DNA of 64,000 nucleotides from Jiangella sp. DSM 45060 (GTDB lineage Bacteria > Actinomycetota > Actinomycetes > Jiangellales > Jiangellaceae): the NCBI RefSeq assembly GCF_900105175.1, contig NZ_LT629771.1:434001-498000 (forward strand), in the 5' to 3' direction. The translations under genes and the position numbers were made by a program. Shown in pieces: positions 51,729 to 59,789 of this stretch. Numbering within the stretch: position 1 is the first letter of the stretch; each line of letters opens with the position of its first letter. The notes below the pieces were generated by a model that was given only the letters and a program-made list of their open reading frames with translations, searched no databases and had not been told where the DNA came from.

Positions 51729-53941
51729 TGACCGCACGACATGTCCTGCTCTACGCCGACGTCGACCTCAACGTCATCGACGGGTCGTCGATCTGGGTCG
51801 CCTCGGTCGCCGACGCGCTGCATCGCGCCGGCGCCCGAGTGGACGTGCTCGCGCGGTCCGCCGTCACCGACTTCCGGGTTACCGCACCGCTGGTGGGCCG
51901 CGATGGCATCACCATCGTCGACCCAGGGCAGGAATCGTTGGTCGTCCGCGGGCGGCGGATGGATCCTGCTGCCGCCGCTGCCGCCGTCGACCGGCTGGAT
52001 CAGGCTGCCCGCTACGACGCGGTCATCGTTCGCGGCCGTGAGGTGTGCCGCACCATCGCGGCGGAGCAGGTGGCGTCGGGAAAGCTCTGGTCGTACCTGA
52101 CGGACATCCCGCAGTCGGCGCTCGGACTCGGTGCGAAGGACGCCGCAGACCTCACCGCCATCGCGGAGTGGTCGGTGCGGATTCTGTGCCAGACCGAGCA
52201 GCTCAAAGGCTTCCTCGAGCGCATCGTGCCCGCGGTGGCGGGGAAGACCGTGCTGCTGCCGCCGATCGTGCCCGCCGAGGCGTTCACGACGAACCGCCCG
52301 AGCACACGTGGCGATACGCTCCAACTCGTCTACAGCGGGAAGTACGCGCCGCGCTGGCGGACCCTGGAGATGTGCTCGATTCCCGGCGACCTCCAGGCCG
52401 CTGGACTCGATGCACGGCTGACGATGATCGGCGACAAGATCCATTCCAGCCCGACCGATCCCGAATACAAGGACCGCATGCGCAAGGCGCTCGAGAGTTC
52501 ACCGGGCGTGGTCTGGGCGGGCGGGGTGGCGCGGTCGGAGGCACTGGCCGCCATGGGCGCGGCGGACATCGCGCTCGCCTGGCGTGACCCTGACCTCGAC
52601 AGCAGCCTCGAGCTCTCGACGAAGCTGCTCGAGTTCGGCGCGCTCGGGGTGCCCACCGTCCTCAACCGCACACCGATGCACGAGGAGCTCGTCGGCACTG
52701 ACTACCCGTTGTTCGTGGACACCTACGAGTCCGTACTCGAGGCGCTCACGATCGGCGGACGCGACGACGAGTCTCTGCAGACGGCGTCGAAGCGGCTGTC
52801 ACAGGTGGCCGCGAACTTCTCCGCCGACGAGGCGGCGAAGCGGCTGGCGGCCGTGCTCGACGAGATCGGGCTGCGACGATCCAGGACCCTCGGCCGGACG
52901 GAGAGCCCGGAGACGACCGTGCTGGTCGCCGGGCACGACCTGAAGTTCTTCAAGTCGATCATGAGTGTCCTCGGTGATCTCGGCGACGTGACCCTCACCG
53001 TCGACCGGTGGAAGGGCGTCGACCGCCACGACGCGGCGCTCAGCGCGGAACGGCTGCGCGACGCGGATGTCGTCGTGTGCGAGTGGACGCTCGGCAACGC
53101 CGTCTGGTACAGCCACAACAAGCGGCCCGGCCAGCGGCTGGTGGCCCGGCTGCACCGAATCGAGATCGAGACCACGTACCCGAGCGACATCGACGCCGAT
53201 GCCGTCGACGCGATCGTCTGCGTCGGCCCGCACATGGCAGGTCTTGTGTCCGAGCGGTTCGGGTTGCCCGCCGAGAAGATCGTCGTCGTGCCGAACGCCA
53301 TCGATCACGCCTCCTTCGTGCGCCCCAAACGACCCGGCGCCGAGTTCGTCCTCGGCATGGTGGGTGTGTTGCCCGCGCTCAAGCGCCTCGACCTCGCGTT
53401 CGATCTGGTCAAGGCTCTGCGTACGTACGACAGCCGGTTCATGCTGCGGGTCAAGAGCACCCCGCCGTGGGGCGTTCCGTGGGTGTGGAAGCGGGAATCG
53501 GAGCGCGACTACTTCGCCGCCACGATGCGGCGGTTGAGCGCAGACTCCGACCTCGCCGAAGCCGTCGTGTTCGACCCGCCGGGTGCCGATGTCGCCGAGT
53601 GGTTCCGAGGGGTCGGCTGGATCACGTCGATGAGTGACTTCGAGAGCTTCCACCTAGCGGCCGCGGAAGGGATGGCCTCCGGTGCCGTCCCGCTCATCCG
53701 CACCTGGCCGGGAGCGGACAGCATCTACGGCGGCAGGTGGTTGCACGAGGACGTGGACGCGATGGCCGCTCAGGTCCTGGCCACACTCGAGGACGGGTCG
53801 TGGCAACGCCGTGGCGCCGAGGCGTCGGCCGACGTGGCTCGGTTCGACCTCAACGCGGTTGCGGCCGCCTGGACCGACGTCCTGGCCGGCCGTGACGTCG
53901 CAACCGGGCCGTTCTGGCCGGAGCTGGAGGGGAACGCATGA
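51728..53941 (+). CDS. Tandem GT-B glycosyltransferase (two GT4-like domains)
   Basis: 737 residues, ATG 51728 in a TGATG overlap with the previous stop. Domain 1 (about 1-385): VLLYADVDLNVIDGSSIWVA, LVYSGKYAPRWRTLEM and the donor-site LSTKLLEFGALGVPTVLNRTP. Domain 2 (about 395-737): TTVLVAGHDLKFFKSIMSVL, VVCEWTLGNAVWYSHNKRPG, VVPNAIDHASF, GMVGVLPALKRLDLAFD and SFHLAAAEGMASGAVPLIRTWP. Each half keeps a typical E-x7-style donor loop, so both may be catalytic, as in bifunctional polymerases. No signal or membrane segments. It overlaps the next gene by 4 bp. Confidence 0.83.
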   Translation: MTARHVLLYADVDLNVIDGSSIWVASVADALHRAGARVDVLARSAVTDFRVTAPLVGRDGITIVDPGQESLVVRGRRMDPAAAAAAVDRLDQAARYDAVIVRGREVCRTIAAEQVASGKLWSYLTDIPQSALGLGAKDAADLTAIAEWSVRILCQTEQLKGFLERIVPAVAGKTVLLPPIVPAEAFTTNRPSTRGDTLQLVYSGKYAPRWRTLEMCSIPGDLQAAGLDARLTMIGDKIHSSPTDPEYKDRMRKALESSPGVVWAGGVARSEALAAMGAADIALAWRDPDLDSSLELSTKLLEFGALGVPTVLNRTPMHEELVGTDYPLFVDTYESVLEALTIGGRDDESLQTASKRLSQVAANFSADEAAKRLAAVLDEIGLRRSRTLGRTESPETTVLVAGHDLKFFKSIMSVLGDLGDVTLTVDRWKGVDRHDAALSAERLRDADVVVCEWTLGNAVWYSHNKRPGQRLVARLHRIEIETTYPSDIDADAVDAIVCVGPHMAGLVSERFGLPAEKIVVVPNAIDHASFVRPKRPGAEFVLGMVGVLPALKRLDLAFDLVKALRTYDSRFMLRVKSTPPWGVPWVWKRESERDYFAATMRRLSADSDLAEAVVFDPPGADVAEWFRGVGWITSMSDFESFHLAAAEGMASGAVPLIRTWPGADSIYGGRWLHEDVDAMAAQVLATLEDGSWQRRGAEASADVARFDLNAVAAAWTDVLAGRDVATGPFWPELEGNA

Positions 53942-55710
53942 CCAGTGACGACCGGGTGCGGGCTCTCGAGGCCGCCATCAGGGCTCTGCGCGAGCGCAAC
54001 GAGGTGCTCGAACTCGACCGCGAATTGCTGGGCACCCGCGTGGGCGACCTCGAGAAGCGCGTCGTGATGCTGAAGCGTGAGTTGGACAAGACCGCCAAGC
54101 AGGCGGCCAAGCAGGTGAAGGCCGCGCAGGCGGCGTCGGTGTCGCCGGTGCGCAAGGCGGCGCGGCGGTTGCGGCGCGGTGCGGCCAAGGGCAGACGGGC
54201 CCCGTCCGCCGAGGCATCGCCTCCGGCGCCGTCACGGTCAGAGCTCCAGCTTCGCCGTCCCTCCGACGCGGCACGGTCCCGGCTGCGGGTGGTGGGCGTA
54301 CTCGACACCATGAGCGCGGAGTGCTTCGCCGAGAGCGTGGACCTGATCCTGCCGACGCCGACAAAGATCGACCAGGCCTTTGCCGAGAACGAGGTGGACC
54401 TCGTGCTCATCGAGTCCGCGTGGCAGGGCAACGGCGGCACGTGGCAGTACAAGGTGGGCACGTACAGCAAGCCCGAGTCGCAGACGCTGCCGCACGTCCG
54501 GCGTCTCGTCGACGCGGCGCGCCGCCGCGGCATCCCGACGGTCTTCTGGAACAAGGAGGACCCGGTCCACTTCGTGAAGTTCGCCGAAGCGGCCCGTTTG
54601 TGCGACTACATCTTCACGACCGATGCCGACCGCATCGGCGCCTACCGCGCGCTCCGTGGCGGAGTGAAGCTGGTCGACGCCTTCTCGTTCTCGGCACAGC
54701 CGTCGCTGCACAACCCGATCGGCGGCGCCGAACGGTTGTCGTCGCCGGTGTTCGCCGGCACGTTCTACCAGCGCCGCCACGTCTCGCGGCAGGGCTCGCT
54801 GCGAATGCTGCTGGAGGCGGCGGCGCCGTTCGGCCTGGTCATCTACGACCGGCAGCACGGCAAGGGCCAGGACGGCTATGACTTCCCCGATACCGTGGCG
54901 GGCCACGTCAAGGGTGGTCTGCCGTACGCCGAGCTCTTGGCGGAGTACAAGCGGCACAAGGTCTTCCTCAACACCAACTCGGTCACGGCATCGCCGACGA
55001 TGTTCTCGCGGCGGGTCTTCGAACTGCTCGCATGCGGGACGCCCGTCGTCAGCACGCCGAGCCGCGGCATGGAGCTGATCTTCGGCGACCTGGTCGACTC
55101 CGTGACGTCCTCCGAGGAGGCGACGGTCGCGATCAAGCGGCTGGTCGAGGACCAGGACCACTGGCTCAGGCGTAGTCGCCTGGGGATGCGCGAGGTCCTG
55201 CTCAACCACACGTACGCGCACCGCCTGCAGCAGATCGCGACGACCATCGGCCTCGGCTCCCTCGACGCGGGGCCGTCGGTGGCACTGGTGCTGTCCGAGC
55301 ACGATGACTTGCGCGACGCGGGCCGGCTGCTCGCGTCCGCTCGCGGGATCCGTGAGGTCGCGGTCCCACGGTCGGTATCCGCGGAGGCCGTCGACGCGCT
55401 GGTCAGGACGGCGCAGCCCGGCCGGGTGGTCACGTACGAGCCTGGCCGCGGCCCGGGCGCGGCCACGGTGGTCAGCTCCGAATGGATCGTCGGCACAAGT
55501 GGGCTGGGGGGCAACGCGGAGGTGCTCACCGATCTCGCGGTCGCGACGTCGTACGCGCCCGGTGACGCGGTCGTGGTACGGCCGGGGACGCCCTACGCGG
55601 AGAGCTTCCGCGAGGTGAGCGTCACAGCGTCCGACGGCGTGGCGCGCCGGACCGCGGGCGTCCGGGAGGCGCGGCCGTCGGACGACGCGTTGCTGGTCTG
55701 GGCGGGCTGA
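53938..55710 (+). CDS. CgeB-like glycosyltransferase with N-terminal coiled coil
   Basis: 590 residues. Residues 1-70 are a strong coiled coil (DDRVRALEAAIRALRERNEV, LEKRVVMLKRELDKTAKQAA), then a basic linker, then a CgeB/GT1-type GT-B fold (about 115-440): LVLIESAWQGNGGTWQYKVG, GIPTVFWNKEDPVHF, VFAGTFYQRRH and FSRRVFELLACGTPVVSTPS. CgeB is known from Bacillus spore-coat glycosylation. The C-terminal ~140 residues are another alpha/beta region (SVALVLSEHDDLRDAGRLL). ATGA overlap with the tandem GT-B gene. A 90-130 bp gap follows. Confidence 0.82.
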   Translation: MTSDDRVRALEAAIRALRERNEVLELDRELLGTRVGDLEKRVVMLKRELDKTAKQAAKQVKAAQAASVSPVRKAARRLRRGAAKGRRAPSAEASPPAPSRSELQLRRPSDAARSRLRVVGVLDTMSAECFAESVDLILPTPTKIDQAFAENEVDLVLIESAWQGNGGTWQYKVGTYSKPESQTLPHVRRLVDAARRRGIPTVFWNKEDPVHFVKFAEAARLCDYIFTTDADRIGAYRALRGGVKLVDAFSFSAQPSLHNPIGGAERLSSPVFAGTFYQRRHVSRQGSLRMLLEAAAPFGLVIYDRQHGKGQDGYDFPDTVAGHVKGGLPYAELLAEYKRHKVFLNTNSVTASPTMFSRRVFELLACGTPVVSTPSRGMELIFGDLVDSVTSSEEATVAIKRLVEDQDHWLRRSRLGMREVLLNHTYAHRLQQIATTIGLGSLDAGPSVALVLSEHDDLRDAGRLLASARGIREVAVPRSVSAEAVDALVRTAQPGRVVTYEPGRGPGAATVVSSEWIVGTSGLGGNAEVLTDLAVATSYAPGDAVVVRPGTPYAESFREVSVTASDGVARRTAGVREARPSDDALLVWAG

Positions 55711-55798
55711 GCGTTCGCCGAGGCCGGCGGTGTCGTGGCGGCTATCCTGAGCGGCGACGATCGGGCACGGAACGACCGCGAAGCCTCTAGTGAAAGGT

Positions 55799-55864
55799 AT
55801 GAAACGTCCTGCGACCCCCTGCGACCTCTCCTGCCATCGTGTCCGGTCCGGTGCCCGTGACTGA
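55799..55864 (+). CDS. Possible 21-residue leader ORF overlapping the acyltransferase start
   Basis: ATG 55799 has a good ribosome site (GAAAGG 5' of it) and encodes MKRPATPCDLSCHRVRSGAR plus Asp, ending TGA at 55862-55864. Its frame differs from that of the acyltransferase. Its stop lies between the candidate acyltransferase starts GTG 55857 and ATG 55869, a layout suited to translation re-initiation. It is a weak but specific prediction. Confidence 0.4.
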   Translation: MKRPATPCDLSCHRVRSGARD

Positions 55865-57947
55865 CACGATGCCGGGACGGCGCGCGCGGCAGAAGGTGCC
55901 GGACCGGCCGCCTCCGCCGCATTTCCGGCCGGACGTCGAAGGCCTGCGTGCGGTGGCCGTGGTGTTGGTCATGCTGTACCACGCGGGATTGCCGTTCCTG
56001 CCCGGCGGGTTCGTCGGTGTCGACATCTTCTTCGTCATCTCCGGCTACCTCATCACCGGCCTGCTCGTGCGTGAGGCCGAACAGACCGGCACCATCTCAT
56101 TGGGCCGGTTCTACGCTCGCCGTGCCAAGCGACTGCTGCCCGCGGCCACTCTGGTTCTCGTCGTGACGGCGCTGTTGTGCTGGTGGCTCGCTCCGGTGAC
56201 GGAGCGGCGCGCGTTCGGCGGCGACATCGCATCGGCGGCCTTCTACGTGGTCAACTGGCGGCTGGCCGACCGGTCCGTCGACTACCTCGCCGAGGACATC
56301 GGCGCGTCGCCGGTGCAGCATTTCTGGTCATTGGCGGTGGAGGAGCAGTTCTACATCGTCTGGCCACTGCTCTTCCTTCTCGTGGCCTGGTGGGTCCGGC
56401 GGGCACGCGAACCAGTGCGGCCGTGGCTCGCCGTCGCGCTCAGCGCGGTCGTGCTCCCCTCATTTGTCTGGTCCGTGGTCGCTTCGATGGATGGCGGCAC
56501 CGCGGCGTTCTTCACGACGACGACGCGGCTCTGGGAACTGGGCGTCGGGGCGGCGCTGGCGATCGGCGCTCCCTTGTTGCGTCGGATGCCGCAGGCGGCC
56601 GGTGCCTCGCTGGCCTGGCTCGGCCTGGTTGCGATCTTGCTGGCGGCGCTGTTCGTCGACAGCGGCGCGTCGTGGCCCGGTTACCTCGCGGCGTTGCCGG
56701 TCCTCGGTGCGGCGGCGGTGATCGCCGGTGGTCTCGTCGCATCGCGGGGGGCCGCGAGTCTGCTGAGTGCCCGGCCGATGGTGTGGATCGGCGGCCTGTC
56801 CTACTCCCTCTACCTGTGGCACTGGCCCGCGGTCGTTTTCGCGACGATGCGATGGGGCGAGCTCAGCCCTTCCTCCGGGCTAGCCGCCGTGGCGTTGTCG
56901 ATCATCCCCGCATGGCTCTCGTACCGGCTGGTCGAGAATCCCGCGCGGCACGCGAAGGTGTTCGTCCGCTCGTCCGGATTCACGCTGAGCATCGGGGCCA
57001 ATCTCTCACTGGCCGCGGTCGTCGCCGGTGGTGTGCTCGGCCTGTCAGCGGGGGCGGCGACGGTTGCGGCTCCCACCGACCGTGGCCCGGCCGGCGCCGC
57101 GATCCTCGGCGACGATCCCCGCTCCGACCCCGACGGCGTCCCCGTCGACGAGGTCGAGTGGATCGTCCCCGACCCGGTCGCCGCCACCGAGGACGTCCCG
57201 CCGGGGTATCGGAACGGCTGCCAGCTCAACGCCCCGACCACCGAGGTGAAGGTCTGTGAGTACGGCGCCGCCGAGTCCGACGTGACGATCGCGCTGGTCG
57301 GCGACTCCAAGGCGATGCAGTGGATCACGGCTCTGGACGCGATCGCGGACGTCCATGGGTGGCGTGTGGTCACGTACACCAAGTCGGCGTGCGCCTACGC
57401 CGACGCCACCCAGATGTACCAGGACGACGTCTACGAGGAGTGCGACGTGTGGAACCGGGCTGTGGGCGACATGCTCGCCGAAGACCCGCCCGACTACGTC
57501 ATCACCTCGCAGTCGCGGAGCTCCGCGCTGGAGGACCGCGACGACCCCGACTCCGCCCGCACGGAGGAGGCCTTCATCGAGGGCCTGCTGCGCAGCTGGC
57601 AACGGTTGTCCGACGCCGGGACGCGGATCATCTCGCTGGCCGACAACCCGCACCCGGGCCAGGAGGTCTACGAGTGTGTGGCCGCCAATCGCGACCGGCT
57701 CACCGCGTGCGCATTCGACCGTGAGGACGGTGTGCGGTCCAGCTCCGCCGACACCATGCGCGTGGCGGTCGAGGAGTTCGGCGACGCCGACATCATCGAC
57801 CTCAACGACTGGATCTGCCCGGCCGACCGTTGCGCGCCGGTCATCGGCAACGTCCTGATCTTCCGCCAGGGCTCCCACCTGACGGTGACCTACGTCGATT
57901 CCCTGATACCGAGGCTCGAGGCCGCGCTGGTGGAGATCATCGGATGA
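55839..57947 (+). CDS. OafA-like O-acyltransferase with C-terminal SGNH domain
   Basis: 702 residues if starting at GTG 55839; GTG 55851, GTG 55857 or ATG 55869 are possible, and 55839 has no ribosome site. The acyltransferase_3 domain (about 30-375) has RPDVEGLRAVAVVLVMLYHA with the catalytic His, FFVISGYLITGLL, and about ten membrane helices. The extracellular SGNH-type domain (about 480-702) has IALVGDSKAMQW with the nucleophile Ser. The C-terminal block reads FRQGSHLT, where relatives have an Asp three residues before the His, so the triad looks incomplete. It should acetylate a surface glycan during or after export. ATGA overlap with the next gene. Confidence 0.85.
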   Translation: MSGPVPVTDTMPGRRARQKVPDRPPPPHFRPDVEGLRAVAVVLVMLYHAGLPFLPGGFVGVDIFFVISGYLITGLLVREAEQTGTISLGRFYARRAKRLLPAATLVLVVTALLCWWLAPVTERRAFGGDIASAAFYVVNWRLADRSVDYLAEDIGASPVQHFWSLAVEEQFYIVWPLLFLLVAWWVRRAREPVRPWLAVALSAVVLPSFVWSVVASMDGGTAAFFTTTTRLWELGVGAALAIGAPLLRRMPQAAGASLAWLGLVAILLAALFVDSGASWPGYLAALPVLGAAAVIAGGLVASRGAASLLSARPMVWIGGLSYSLYLWHWPAVVFATMRWGELSPSSGLAAVALSIIPAWLSYRLVENPARHAKVFVRSSGFTLSIGANLSLAAVVAGGVLGLSAGAATVAAPTDRGPAGAAILGDDPRSDPDGVPVDEVEWIVPDPVAATEDVPPGYRNGCQLNAPTTEVKVCEYGAAESDVTIALVGDSKAMQWITALDAIADVHGWRVVTYTKSACAYADATQMYQDDVYEECDVWNRAVGDMLAEDPPDYVITSQSRSSALEDRDDPDSARTEEAFIEGLLRSWQRLSDAGTRIISLADNPHPGQEVYECVAANRDRLTACAFDREDGVRSSSADTMRVAVEEFGDADIIDLNDWICPADRCAPVIGNVLIFRQGSHLTVTYVDSLIPRLEAALVEIIG

Positions 57948-59776
57948 CGAGGCTCAGCCTGCCGCGATCCTGGCGGCCGGGGCGATCCGGCCGCGGCGAT
58001 CGCCCGGCTGCGGACACGACCACGGTGCCTGCGCCGGACGCACGGGTGGAGCGCTACCAGCGGGTGAGCGCCGCGGTCCGCGCGGCCCAGCCGCCGTCGC
58101 CCCGCACCCGGCAGCGGCTCGCCGTCCGCGCGGCCGTCGCGGCCTCGCCGAGAGTGCTGCGCGGGCTCGCGGCCGAATGGTGGCAGCTCTCGCTCCAGCC
58201 CGCTGGATGGCGTGAGCAGTGGCCCGGCCGCAAGCTGGACCTCCTGCTGGTCGAGCTCGGTCCCAGCGGCGTGCCGGGCTGGGACGAGGCGGACCACGCG
58301 AACGACCTGGTCGCCGAGGCAGAAGCCAGCGACGTGCCGGTGGCGCTCTGGGTCACTGGCCGGCACGTCGATCCTGGCTACCTCGCGGACCGGATGTCGG
58401 CAGTAGCGGCGGTGTTCGTCCTCGTCCCGGAGGCTGCCGACGCATGGCGGCTGCGATGGCCAGACGCTCGGGTGGCGGTACTGCCCGCTGCCACGGCGCC
58501 GGCGCAGCACTCGCCGGCATTGGGCGGACCCAGCGCTCTGCGGCCCGGCGATGTCGCGTTCGTGGCCGGCGACGGCCCGTTGGATGCGCCCGCGGCGACC
58601 GCCAGGATGGAGTTGATCGCACCGATCCTCGGCATGGACGCCGCTCCGGACCTGCACTTGTGGCGAAACCCGGACGGCGCGCCGTACGAGTCGGAGCTGT
58701 CCCGTGCGGCCCGGCTCCGGCTGGTGACCGCGAAGCTGCCTGATCTCTCCCGGCCGATCGTCGACCAGTACCGCGTCGTCGTGGACGCTTGCCGCGACGG
58801 ACTCGCATCGTCGTGGACGCTGCTCGACGCCGGCGCGGCGCAGACCTGCGTCGTCACTCTTCCGGAGTATCGCGAGGCGCTGCCGGACGATCTGCGCGAG
58901 CCCGTCACAGCAGTGGAGAACGCCGTCCAGTTGCGGCAGGAGCTGTCGGCCCGCATTCGGCAACGCGAACTGCGCGATCGTGAGGCGTTGCTGCTCCATC
59001 GCGCCATCTTGGCCGGTCACACGTTCGGGCACCGCGCCCGGACGGTGCTCGCGGAACTCGGCCGGCCGGTGCCGGAGCGCGATCGGTCCGTGTCCGTCGT
59101 GCTGCCGACCAACCGCGTCGGTCAGCTGGGCAACGCCTTGGCGAACGTCGGCAGGCAGGCGCACGGAGACACTGAACTGATCCTGGTGCTGCACGGCGTC
59201 GCGACACCGGAGGCGGAGGTCCGGGCCCTGGCGGCCGATCACGGCGTCGAACGTCTGGTGGTCCTCCGGGCCGACTCCTCACTGCCGCTCGGCGCCGTGC
59301 TCAACGTCGGTGTCGAGGCTGCCCAAGGGCGGTACCTGGCCAAGATGGATGACGACAACTTCTATGCAGAGCACTACTTGTCCGACCTGGTCAACGCGTT
59401 CGACTCCACCGACGCCGGGGTGGTCGGCAAGTGGGCGCACTACGTGTGGCTGCGCGCCGCCGACGCCGTCGTGCTGCGGTATCCGGCGCTCGAGCACAGC
59501 TATTACCGCCTGGTACAGGGCGGAACCATCGTCGCGAAGCGCGAGGTGATCGAGGAGTTCCGGTTCAGTGACCTGCCCCGCGCCGTTGACACGGACTTCC
59601 TCAACCGCGTCTGGGCGGGCGGGGTGCGAACCTACGTCGCCGACCGCTACAACTTCGTGAGCATCCGTGGTTCCGACCACGACCAGCACACCTGGAAGGT
59701 CCGCGACATCGAGCTCCTGGCGGGCGAAGGCCAGGTGGCGTTCTACGGCGATCCACGTCCGCACGTGAGTGTCTGA
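57944..59776 (+). CDS. Glycosyltransferase with CgeB-like N-terminus and GT2 C-terminus
   Basis: 610 residues from ATG 57944. The N-terminal half (about 85-370) resembles a CgeB-type domain (LDLLLVELGPSGVPGWDEAD, DVPVALWVTGRHVDPGYLAD, LLDAGAAQTCVVTLPEYREA) but with weak donor motifs. The C-terminal GT2 domain (about 380-600) has SVSVVLPTNRVGQLGNALAN, the metal motif AKMDDDNFYAEHYL and the acceptor-side FRFSDLPRAVDTDFLNRVW. Cytosolic. Start and stop overlap or abut both neighbours, placing it firmly in the operon. Confidence 0.8.
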   Translation: MTRLSLPRSWRPGRSGRGDRPAADTTTVPAPDARVERYQRVSAAVRAAQPPSPRTRQRLAVRAAVAASPRVLRGLAAEWWQLSLQPAGWREQWPGRKLDLLLVELGPSGVPGWDEADHANDLVAEAEASDVPVALWVTGRHVDPGYLADRMSAVAAVFVLVPEAADAWRLRWPDARVAVLPAATAPAQHSPALGGPSALRPGDVAFVAGDGPLDAPAATARMELIAPILGMDAAPDLHLWRNPDGAPYESELSRAARLRLVTAKLPDLSRPIVDQYRVVVDACRDGLASSWTLLDAGAAQTCVVTLPEYREALPDDLREPVTAVENAVQLRQELSARIRQRELRDREALLLHRAILAGHTFGHRARTVLAELGRPVPERDRSVSVVLPTNRVGQLGNALANVGRQAHGDTELILVLHGVATPEAEVRALAADHGVERLVVLRADSSLPLGAVLNVGVEAAQGRYLAKMDDDNFYAEHYLSDLVNAFDSTDAGVVGKWAHYVWLRAADAVVLRYPALEHSYYRLVQGGTIVAKREVIEEFRFSDLPRAVDTDFLNRVWAGGVRTYVADRYNFVSIRGSDHDQHTWKVRDIELLAGEGQVAFYGDPRPHVSV

Positions 59777-59789
59777 GGAGGAGCAGGTC

